A stretch of 64,000 nt of DNA from UBA1845 sp002338715. Lineage in GTDB: Bacteria > Planctomycetota > Phycisphaerae > UBA1845. This document shows positions 16,531 to 24,215 of the stretch, in pieces; within the stretch, counting starts at the first letter, position 1; each line of letters starts with the position of its first letter. Both the position numbers and the translations under genes were made by a program. The stretch spans positions 81,775 to 145,774 of the forward strand of contig DAORAL010000007.1 of the NCBI GenBank assembly GCA_035344155.1, in the 5' to 3' direction. Below the pieces are notes generated by a model that worked only from the letters and a program-made list of their open reading frames with translations, was not told where the DNA came from and did not search any database.

Positions 16531-19203
16531 ATGAAATCAAGAATGCGGGTTCTACGTCGCTTACGCAATATGGGACTTATGGGCAAGAGGATCTCGCGAA
16601 ATCCAGTTGCCGGCAGCTCCGCGACGGCGGGCCTGATGGCGGCTTTGATTGTCGTGGCATTCGGGCAGGCGGCGCGGGCGGGCGGGGCGCTCGTCAGTTC
16701 TGTTCAGGACGGTAACTGGAACGACCCCACTACGTGGGATGCGGGAGTCCCTGACGCATCCCTCAGCCACCAAGTACGGATTGCCCACGACATCTTGGCG
16801 CCGGACGATGGCCAGAATGCAAACCAATTGCAAGTTGGATGGACGCGCGGCGAGGGAACGTTATTCGTTCCATCGGGCGAGTTGGTCGTCAACAACGGAT
16901 TCTACATCGGAAGCCAAGGTAACCAAGGCGAGTTCAACGTTTCCGGTGGGATAGTGCAAGTGGTTGAGTTGCACGTCGGAACACATGGCTCAGGCCTAAT
17001 GACCGTTTCGGGTGGAAGCCTCGTCGCGAACCACTGGATCAGAATCGGAAGTTCCAACTTTGACGGTCGCCTGACGATCGCGGGTAGCGGCACGACGCTG
17101 GAACTGGACAGGATCTTTGCCGCCCCTGTCGATTTTACCGTCAGTTCCCGAGGGACGCTGGTGATCGCGCCCACAGCCGACGGCGCGTCCGGGCTGTCGA
17201 CGATTGACTGCAACCAAGAGACGGTCAATCTGAATTCCTCAAGTACGCTGGAACTCGATACATCGTCCTACCTGCCATCGCTGGGCGACAGTTGGACGAT
17301 CTTCACTGACGCGGCTTTGATCACCGGATCGTTCGGGTCGCTCGTCGCTCCAACAGGTTATGCCCTTCAGCAGGACATCACGACGACTGGTGTTCTGACC
17401 ATCGAGGTCACGCAGACGCCCTGCGACGCACTTGGCGGTGATAGCGACCACGACGGCGTCTGCAACATGAACGACGTCTGTCCGGGCTTCGATGACACGC
17501 TCGACGATGACGGCGATGGCATCCCCAACGATTGCGAAGCCGACTGCAACATCAACGGCGTCATCGATGACATCGACATCGCCGAAGGCACGTCAGAGGA
17601 TTGCAACAACAACAGTGTGCCGGACGAGTGCGATCTTGGATTGGACAGCGTGGTCAATCGGACCACGCCGATGGCGCTGAACACCAACGCGGATACCGAT
17701 ACCGGTAACGATTATGAACCCAAACTGGCTACGGACGGTGCGGGCAACTGGATGGCCGTGTGGAGTTCGGCTGACGACCTCGGCGGGACAATTGGAACTG
17801 ACAGTGACATTCTCTACACAAGGAGCATCGACAACGGTACCACATGGTCCGCTCCCGCACCGCTCAACTCCAGAGCCGATGTCGACATTACGGACGATTT
17901 CGATGTGCAAGTAACGACGGATGGCGCGGGCAATTGGATCGCTGTCTGGGAAGCTTCAGACCCCATGGACGGAACAATCGGATTCGACTTCGATATTCTC
18001 TATTCACGAAGTACGGACGCCGGCCTTACCTGGACTGCACAGGCTCCATTAAACAGTTCCGCTTTTGCAGATAGCGGTCATGACTACAACCCCCAACTGA
18101 CAACGGACGGCGCCGGACTTTGGATTGCCCTTTGGGGATCGAGCGAGAACCTCGGCGGGACGATCGGTTTCGACGACGACATCCTCTACGCACGAAGCAC
18201 GGACGACGGCGCAACCTGGTCAACGCCATCGCCGCTGAACATCAATGCGGATACCGACCTTGAGGACGACGGCAATGTCCAGTTGGCGACGGACGGCGCG
18301 GGCAACTGGATTGCTGTATGGGATTCAGAAGATGACCTCGGCGGATCAACCGGAGTCGACCGCGACATTCTCGTTTCAAAAAGCACAGATGGCGGCATCA
18401 CATGGACTGCGCCTTCACCGCTGAATTCCAATGCGGCTGCCGACACAGGGAGTGACCGTGATCCGCACTTGACGACGGACAGCGCGGGAAACTGGATCGC
18501 GGTCTGGACTTCTGAAAATGACCTGGACGGAACGATCGGTACAGACGCCGATATCCACTACTCACGAAGCACCGATGCGGGCGCGACTTGGACGGACCCT
18601 GCCCCATTGAATGCAAACGCGCATGCCGACTCCGGAGGTGATTACAGGGTTCAATTGACCACAGATGGCGCAGGCAACTGGGTTGCAGTCTGGGAGTCGG
18701 GAGACGATCTCGGTGGAACGATTGGAACCGACTTCGACGTCATCTACTCGCGAAGCACGAATGACGGTGTGACCTGGACGTTCCCCGCCCCCTTAAGCAC
18801 CCATGCCGTTTTCGATTCGGCTGAGGAAGGCGCTCCTCGAATGGCCACGGACGGTGCGGGCAATTGGTTGGCCGCGTGGTATTCCGGCGAAAACCTCGGT
18901 GGAAATATTGGAACGGACTATGACATTGTGATGACGCGTCTCACCTTTTCGACAACAAGCCTGGACGAAAACCAAAACGGCCTCCCCGACGAATGCGACA
19001 CCAACTGCGTGTTCGGCGGCGACTATGACGAAGATGGCGACGTCGATTTGTCCGACTACAGGCGCTTCGAAGACTGCTTCGCCGGACCGGCAGCCGGCTA
19101 CGGTCAAAACTGCAGCTGCTTCGATTGGGACGCCGACGGCGATGTCGATCTGAATGACTTTGCCGAGTTTCAAAATGCGTTCACCGGTGCATTTCCGGAC
19201 TAA
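16531..19203 (+). CDS. Exported Asp-box repeat (sialidase-like propeller) protein with dockerin-like C-terminus
   Basis: An 890-aa exported protein. The signal sequence (about 1-50) is long and Arg-rich. Residues ~50-290 carry strand-rich repeats such as GEFNVSGG and GLMTVSGGSLV, like autotransporter/PEP-CTERM-associated repeats. A thrombospondin-type-3-like Asp-rich segment sits near 305-375. Residues ~379-798 are seven ~61-residue units, each with TDGAGNW(I/V)AVW; six contain an Asp-box (S-x-D-x-G-x-T-W), suggesting a sialidase-like beta-propeller. The typical sialidase catalytic Arg triad is not evident. The last ~60 residues are a double Asp-loop module (GDYDEDGDVDLSDY ... DADGDVDLNDF). 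AAGGAG at 16518-16523 fixes the start. Confidence 0.85.
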   Translation: MKSRMRVLRRLRNMGLMGKRISRNPVAGSSATAGLMAALIVVAFGQAARAGGALVSSVQDGNWNDPTTWDAGVPDASLSHQVRIAHDILAPDDGQNANQLQVGWTRGEGTLFVPSGELVVNNGFYIGSQGNQGEFNVSGGIVQVVELHVGTHGSGLMTVSGGSLVANHWIRIGSSNFDGRLTIAGSGTTLELDRIFAAPVDFTVSSRGTLVIAPTADGASGLSTIDCNQETVNLNSSSTLELDTSSYLPSLGDSWTIFTDAALITGSFGSLVAPTGYALQQDITTTGVLTIEVTQTPCDALGGDSDHDGVCNMNDVCPGFDDTLDDDGDGIPNDCEADCNINGVIDDIDIAEGTSEDCNNNSVPDECDLGLDSVVNRTTPMALNTNADTDTGNDYEPKLATDGAGNWMAVWSSADDLGGTIGTDSDILYTRSIDNGTTWSAPAPLNSRADVDITDDFDVQVTTDGAGNWIAVWEASDPMDGTIGFDFDILYSRSTDAGLTWTAQAPLNSSAFADSGHDYNPQLTTDGAGLWIALWGSSENLGGTIGFDDDILYARSTDDGATWSTPSPLNINADTDLEDDGNVQLATDGAGNWIAVWDSEDDLGGSTGVDRDILVSKSTDGGITWTAPSPLNSNAAADTGSDRDPHLTTDSAGNWIAVWTSENDLDGTIGTDADIHYSRSTDAGATWTDPAPLNANAHADSGGDYRVQLTTDGAGNWVAVWESGDDLGGTIGTDFDVIYSRSTNDGVTWTFPAPLSTHAVFDSAEEGAPRMATDGAGNWLAAWYSGENLGGNIGTDYDIVMTRLTFSTTSLDENQNGLPDECDTNCVFGGDYDEDGDVDLSDYRRFEDCFAGPAAGYGQNCSCFDWDADGDVDLNDFAEFQNAFTGAFPD

Positions 19204-19236
19204 CGGTTGAACCAAAAAACCTGTCGTATCTCCTTG

Positions 19237-19272
19237 CGAGCCGTCGCGCCACCGCGCGGCGGCTCGTCTCTT
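19237..19272 (+). terminator. Hairpin terminator after the Asp-box protein
   Basis: A 13-bp stem with one G-T wobble (19237-19249 with 19254-19266), tetraloop CACC, followed by a modest T-rich run TCTCTT. A near-identical hairpin sits at the matching position before the next paralog. Confidence 0.7.
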
Positions 19273-19346
19273 GCGCCCCCAGCCTGCCCTCCACGGAAAC
19301 CTTTTCTGCGGCCGAAATCGGCGTTTTTTGGATTTCAAAGATTTTG

Positions 19347-19383
19347 TTGTCCCCTGTTTGGATCGCCTCTCGTGTTTGGGGTG
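19347..19383 (+). promoter_or_regulatory. Shared 37-nt upstream element, copy B
   Basis: TTGTCCC, TGG at offset 13 and CTCGTGTTTGGGGTG, with spacing identical to copies A and C. It lies 66 nt before the start codon of the 1489-aa exported protein and downstream of a terminator, as expected for a promoter. Confidence 0.55.
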
Positions 19384-19449
19384 TGGACAGAAATGGGCCC
19401 ACCGTTGATGGGCCGGACCGGACGTTTGAATACCAAGGAGAATCGAACG

Positions 19450-22400
19450 ATGACCCCCAGACTCATACTCAAGACTGTGGCCGCGAGCCTGATGTTATCC
19501 GCCAGCCTGACTCCGGCGAATGCCGCCGATCTGGTCGTCGGCTCGGAGCAGAGCATTCCGTTTACAGGCGCATACGAAGAATTCACGATCCCTGAGACCA
19601 ACCCACCGACGTATCTACAATTGACGGTTTTTGGCGGAGACGGTGGTGATGCGTACGCCGGCCAGAATCTGGAATGTTTCGCGCGGGGTGGTCAAGGTGG
19701 CACCGCCGAAGCGATCTTTCGGGTGGGTTACGGTTTCAATGAACTCGAGCCCGGCGGAACCATTCGGTTCATCGTCGGTGGCGAGGGCACTATCGACGAA
19801 AACGACAACGGCGGGAGCCATGGAGGTGGCGGAGGTTCACCTGTTGCCACGTCCGGAGGTGGCGGTGGGTCCGGTGTCATCTATCGAGCGCCTGGCAATT
19901 CGTCCAACGCATGTGGCGCTGATTGGATTGTGTTGGTCGCTGCCGGTGGCGGTGGCGGCGCAACACAGGGCTCCGGCTTTGGATGCGTCAATGGGCACGA
20001 TGGCGGCAATGCCCAGACCGGAGAATGCGGCCGCGATGGAGCAGGTAGCACAGGCGGTGACGGCGGTTGCGACGGGCAGGAAGGAGAAAACGGTGGCAGC
20101 AATGGAGGCAAGGGCGGAGGTGGAGCAGGCGCCTTTGGCGAATCCGGTTCAAGTGGAGCGGCGGGGAAAGGGTGCCCGACCGGTGGCGACGGCGGAACCG
20201 ATGGTACCGATGGCGGCTGGGGATTTGGCGGCGGTGGTTACGCCAGCGGTAGTCATAGCGGTGGTGGAGGTGGATACTCTGGCGGAGGCGGTGGTGGCGG
20301 AAATCTCGTTAACGAGGGCGGTGGTGGCGGTAGTTACGTTTCGCCGTGGGGAATCAGCCGTCGCATCACAAGCGATAACGGTGGTCGTTCTGATGGTGAA
20401 GCACTGTATCTCTGCATAAGCGGCGACGAATTCTGCACGAGCAGCGAGGATTGCAACGAGAACGGAGTGCCGGACGACTGCGACCTCGACGGTCCCGGGC
20501 GCTTTGACGACTTTGGCTCTCCCGACGGTGAGTTCATATTCTACGGTTCGGCTGATATTGACAGCGAAAGCGTGCTGCTAACGCCGGCGACCCCGAGTCA
20601 GAGTGGTTCGGTCATATTTGCCCCGGCGACCCGCACCCCCATCGACAGCTTCTCCGTTAAATTCGATTACAAGATGGGCGGCGGCACCGGCGCGGACGGC
20701 ATGAGCTTTATCATCTTCAACGTTGAATCCCCTGGCGATCTTGATCCCGGCGAACACGGCGGCAGTCAGCCGCTGGCTGTTTCGTTGGACACCTATCAAG
20801 GTAATGCTGCCGGCGGAAACCACGCTGAGATCCTCAGCTACGGTACGTCAATTTCGCGCGTCCCGGTCGCCCAGACACTGGACAACAACCGTTGGCAGCA
20901 TGCGTACATACTGTTTGAAAACGGTGAACTGACGCTTGTTTTGCAAGATGAATGGCTCAACGAAACCACGATCTTCGATGCGGTTACTGTCCCGGGATTC
21001 TCACCGATTCGAGCGGGTTACGGATTCGGCGCCCGCACCGGTGGAGCCACCAACGCACATCGCGTGGATAACGTTCGCTTCAAAGTCGTGGGACTCGATA
21101 ACGACTGTGACGCGAATGGAACGCCGGATGACTGCCAAACGGACTCGAATGGCGACGGCGTACCGAACGCGTGCGAAGATGACGACGGTGACGGCGTGCT
21201 GAACTTCGAAGATCAGTGCCCTGAATTCGATGATCACGTGGACGCGGACGGTGATGGCGTTGCGGATGAATGCGACCCGTGTCCTGTCGATAGCCCTGAT
21301 GATTCTGACGGCGATGGCGTGTGCGATTCCGATGACATCTGCGCCGGGGTCGACGACAACGGTCCGGATGATGATGGCGACTCGATCCCCAATGAGTGCG
21401 ACCCGTGTCCCAACGATAACCCTGATGATTCTGACGGCGATGGTGTGTGCGATTCCAATGACATCTGCGCCGGGGTCGACGACAACGGTCCGGATGATGA
21501 TGGCGACTCGATCCCCAACGAGTGCGACACATGTCCCGACGCGCCGAACGTCTGGAATCAAACTCAAGACACGTATCACGCCACGATCGCGCAGGCCATT
21601 GCATCCGCGAATAACAACGATGTGATTGAACTTGGTGCCTGCACGTTCCACGAAACCAACATTGACGACACAAACAAGGCATTCACGATTCGCGGACAGG
21701 GTCCGGACTTGACAATACTGGACGGAGGTCAGTCGAACCGAATTCTGAATCTGGTTGATCCGGATGTGACCGTCGAAGACCTGACGTTGCGCAACGGCTT
21801 GGCCAACAACGGTGGCGCAGCCCATGTTGTGTTCGGAAACGCGACCTTCCGCAATTGTCGTTTTGAAAACAACGGTGACGACACCACGCCAACCGGCGCC
21901 GTGCACGTCAAGACGAGTCACGTGGAGTTCGATCGCTGCGTATTCAGCGCCAATGACTCCGACGACACGAGTAGCAGCGCATCGTCGATCCGGGTTGAGT
22001 CCGGTGAAGTGTACGTCCGCAACTGCCTGTTCAATGGCGATCGCTCGCCAAGGCACGTTGTGAATGTCAACGTCGTCGCAGGAATCGAACCAACCGCATT
22101 TGCATCGCTTCTGAATTGCACGTTCGCCGACTTCAATGGCCAGGATTTCATCCGTGCCCGAAACGGCGGTACAACGCTGTTCGCGACGAATTCAATATTC
22201 GACGGAAGCGCCGGCGCAATCAATGCAGGAAGCGGCGTTGCCCAAATCATCACCCACTGCTTGTATCCCGGCGCGACCGGATTCAATCTCGACGGCTTGC
22301 CGACTTTCGTGAACGCATCCAGCGGCGACTTCCGGTTGGCCGCAGGTTCGTTGGGCATTGATGCAGCCAACCGCGATGCATACTTCGCACTTGGCGGCGA

Positions 22401-23919
22401 AGACATCGATCTGAATGGCGACCCGCGCTTGCATGACGACACCGGGGTCATCGATACGGGAGCCGGTGCGCTGACCTTTTTGGACATGGGCGCGTTTGAA
22501 TTCCAAGGCACGACCGTCGACTGCAACGGCAACGGTGCGGACGACGCCAATGATATTAGCCTTGGCACGAGCGCAGATTGCAACGGCAACACCGTGCCCG
22601 ACGAGTGCGAGTTGGCCGACAACGACTGCAACGCGAACGGTGTGCCCGACGAATGCGAGCTGGACGGCAACGACTGCAACGGCAACGAAATCCCAGACGA
22701 CTGCGAACCGGAACTTGACGCCGACCGAGATGGCGACGGCATTCCGGACGCGTGTGACATGTGTCCCGACTCGCCGAACGTCTACAACCCATCGCAGGAC
22801 ACCTACTACGACACGATCGCGGATGCGATTGACGCCTCAACTTCGGGCGAGATTATCGAACTTGGAGCATGCGTGTTTGTCGAGCACGATTTGATACTGG
22901 ACAACAAGAACATCGCGCTGCATGGCCAAGGCGCCGACCAAACCATTCTGGACGGTGATGGCGTTGCTGCAAAATTCATGCAAATTCGAAACGGTAGCGA
23001 CTGCACCGTTGAGGACATCACGTTTCAAAATGGCATTTCAAGCGGAACCATTGGCGGCGCACTGAGGATCGGCGGCCAGGCGACCGCTCTGATTAAGCGA
23101 TGCCATTTCCAGAACAACCGCAGCGGCACGAGCCAAGTTGGCGCCGTATTTGCAGGTGGCGGTTCGGTGTCGACATTTGAGCATTGCGTCTTTGAAAACA
23201 ATCACTCAGACAACTTGGCTTCCGCCGTCTCTCTGGTGGGCACGAATACGACGGCCCGATTCGTAAACTCGCTTTTCCATGGCAACGATGGCAGCGCTTA
23301 CTTCACAGCCCTAAACGATGGCGGCACGATGGAGTTCGTCAACTGCACATTCGTTGAGAATCAAAACCAACAGACGTTTGGAGCGAGTCACGGTGGACAA
23401 CTCACGATTCACAACTCCATACACGACGACACGACCATCTTCAGTACGTTCATCGACTTTGTCCGCTGCCTGTTCCCGGGTGCAACCGGTGACAACATCG
23501 ACGGCTTGCCGACGTTCGTCGACGCAGCCAACGGTGACTTCCGACTGGCGGCGGGTTCAATGGGCATCGATGCAGCCGACTACGACACATACGTCGCAGC
23601 CGGTGGCGATGCAACCGACCTGAACGGTGATCCACGGGCGCACGATGACACCGGCACGGCTGACACCGGATCGGGTGCGCCCGCTTACCTCGACCTCGGC
23701 GCGTTTGAATTCCAAGGCACGACGCAGTGCGGTGGTGGTGGCGACTTCAATAACAGCGGCAGCGTGGACCTGGACGATTACCGAAGCTTCACGCCCTGCA
23801 TGGAGGGCCCGGAAGTGTTGCTCGAATCAAACTGCGGGTGCTTCGATCTGGACAGCGATGGCGACGTCGACGTGCGCGACTTCGCCGAATTCCAAAAAAG
23901 CTTCACCGGTTCCAGATAG
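19450..23919 (+). CDS. Giant exported lectin-like/beta-helix protein with dockerin-like C-terminus
   Basis: A 1489-aa exported protein with signal peptide 1-23 (ends TPANA|AD). Domains in order: a Gly-rich region (about 60-317, many GGGGG runs); an L-type-lectin-like beta-sandwich (about 354-550, FDYKMGGGTGADGMSFIIF, AVSLDTYQGNAAGGNHAE); TSP3-like Asp-rich repeats (about 553-697) including an exact 42-residue duplication; a right-handed beta-helix/choice-of-anchor region (about 697-1017); Asn/Cys-rich linkers; a second beta-helix copy (about 1103-1423); and the double Asp-loop module (1429-1489). Function is probably surface or matrix binding of glycans; no catalytic motif seen. AAGGAG at 19435-19440 fixes ATG 19450 over an upstream in-frame extension. 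Confidence 0.87.
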   Translation: MTPRLILKTVAASLMLSASLTPANAADLVVGSEQSIPFTGAYEEFTIPETNPPTYLQLTVFGGDGGDAYAGQNLECFARGGQGGTAEAIFRVGYGFNELEPGGTIRFIVGGEGTIDENDNGGSHGGGGGSPVATSGGGGGSGVIYRAPGNSSNACGADWIVLVAAGGGGGATQGSGFGCVNGHDGGNAQTGECGRDGAGSTGGDGGCDGQEGENGGSNGGKGGGGAGAFGESGSSGAAGKGCPTGGDGGTDGTDGGWGFGGGGYASGSHSGGGGGYSGGGGGGGNLVNEGGGGGSYVSPWGISRRITSDNGGRSDGEALYLCISGDEFCTSSEDCNENGVPDDCDLDGPGRFDDFGSPDGEFIFYGSADIDSESVLLTPATPSQSGSVIFAPATRTPIDSFSVKFDYKMGGGTGADGMSFIIFNVESPGDLDPGEHGGSQPLAVSLDTYQGNAAGGNHAEILSYGTSISRVPVAQTLDNNRWQHAYILFENGELTLVLQDEWLNETTIFDAVTVPGFSPIRAGYGFGARTGGATNAHRVDNVRFKVVGLDNDCDANGTPDDCQTDSNGDGVPNACEDDDGDGVLNFEDQCPEFDDHVDADGDGVADECDPCPVDSPDDSDGDGVCDSDDICAGVDDNGPDDDGDSIPNECDPCPNDNPDDSDGDGVCDSNDICAGVDDNGPDDDGDSIPNECDTCPDAPNVWNQTQDTYHATIAQAIASANNNDVIELGACTFHETNIDDTNKAFTIRGQGPDLTILDGGQSNRILNLVDPDVTVEDLTLRNGLANNGGAAHVVFGNATFRNCRFENNGDDTTPTGAVHVKTSHVEFDRCVFSANDSDDTSSSASSIRVESGEVYVRNCLFNGDRSPRHVVNVNVVAGIEPTAFASLLNCTFADFNGQDFIRARNGGTTLFATNSIFDGSAGAINAGSGVAQIITHCLYPGATGFNLDGLPTFVNASSGDFRLAAGSLGIDAANRDAYFALGGEDIDLNGDPRLHDDTGVIDTGAGALTFLDMGAFEFQGTTVDCNGNGADDANDISLGTSADCNGNTVPDECELADNDCNANGVPDECELDGNDCNGNEIPDDCEPELDADRDGDGIPDACDMCPDSPNVYNPSQDTYYDTIADAIDASTSGEIIELGACVFVEHDLILDNKNIALHGQGADQTILDGDGVAAKFMQIRNGSDCTVEDITFQNGISSGTIGGALRIGGQATALIKRCHFQNNRSGTSQVGAVFAGGGSVSTFEHCVFENNHSDNLASAVSLVGTNTTARFVNSLFHGNDGSAYFTALNDGGTMEFVNCTFVENQNQQTFGASHGGQLTIHNSIHDDTTIFSTFIDFVRCLFPGATGDNIDGLPTFVDAANGDFRLAAGSMGIDAADYDTYVAAGGDATDLNGDPRAHDDTGTADTGSGAPAYLDLGAFEFQGTTQCGGGGDFNNSGSVDLDDYRSFTPCMEGPEVLLESNCGCFDLDSDGDVDVRDFAEFQKSFTGSR
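21271..21522 (+). repeat. 126-bp tandem duplication inside the TSP3-like region
   Basis: Two almost identical 126-bp units start at 21271 and 21397; a third start at 21523 diverges. Each encodes 42 residues beginning CDPCP and containing CDSxDICAGVDDNGPDDDGD. The period is a multiple of three, so the frame is kept. The few differences include Asp to Asn in DSDD/DSND, indicating recent duplication. Confidence 0.9.
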
Positions 23920-23925
23920 GTCCAT

Positions 23926-23969
23926 CAAGCAAGTCCGCCAACAAGCAAGTCCGCCAACAAGCAAGTCCG
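23926..23969 (+). repeat. 16-bp tandem repeat, about 2.75 copies
   Basis: Unit CAAGCAAGTCCGCCAA starts at 23926 and 23942, with a partial third at 23958. It is non-coding, immediately after the stop of the 1489-aa protein and before a terminator. Confidence 0.85.
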
Positions 23970-24002
23970 GTCGAGTGCCCCACGGTGGGGTCATTCTCCT
24001 TG

Positions 24003-24038
24003 CGAGCCGTCGCGCAACCGCGCGGCGGCTCGTCTTTT
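24003..24038 (+). terminator. Hairpin terminator after the giant lectin-like protein
   Basis: A 13-bp stem with one wobble (24003-24015 with 24020-24032), loop AACC, then TCTTTTG. The stem matches the one at 19237 almost base for base, so terminator and downstream promoter region were duplicated together. Confidence 0.75.
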
Positions 24039-24114
24039 GCGCGCCCATCCAAGCGCCTCTCAAAAGCCCGTTTCTCGGTCCGCAAACAGCATTTTCAGCA
24101 ATTCAAGAAACTCC

Positions 24115-24151
24115 TTGTCCCCCATTTGGATCGTCTCCCGTGTCTGGGGTG
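24115..24151 (+). promoter_or_regulatory. Shared 37-nt upstream element, copy C
   Basis: TTGTCCC, TGG at offset 13 and CCCGTGTCTGGGGTG, spaced exactly as in copies A and B, 64 nt before the start codon of the third exported protein. Confidence 0.55.
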
Positions 24152-24215
24152 AGGACAGAAATCCACCCCAATGAAGGGCCGGATTGGGAGTTTGACAACC
24201 AAGGAGAATCGAACA

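Noticed and set aside
21271..21522. Possible CRISPR-like direct repeat
   Set aside because: The 126-bp units are contiguous, in frame and encode TSP3-like calcium-binding repeats; there are no spacers.
21001..22056. 351-codon open frame opposite the giant lectin-like protein
   Set aside because: A mirror of Asp-rich repeat codons, giving Val/Ile/Arg repeats; not a protein.
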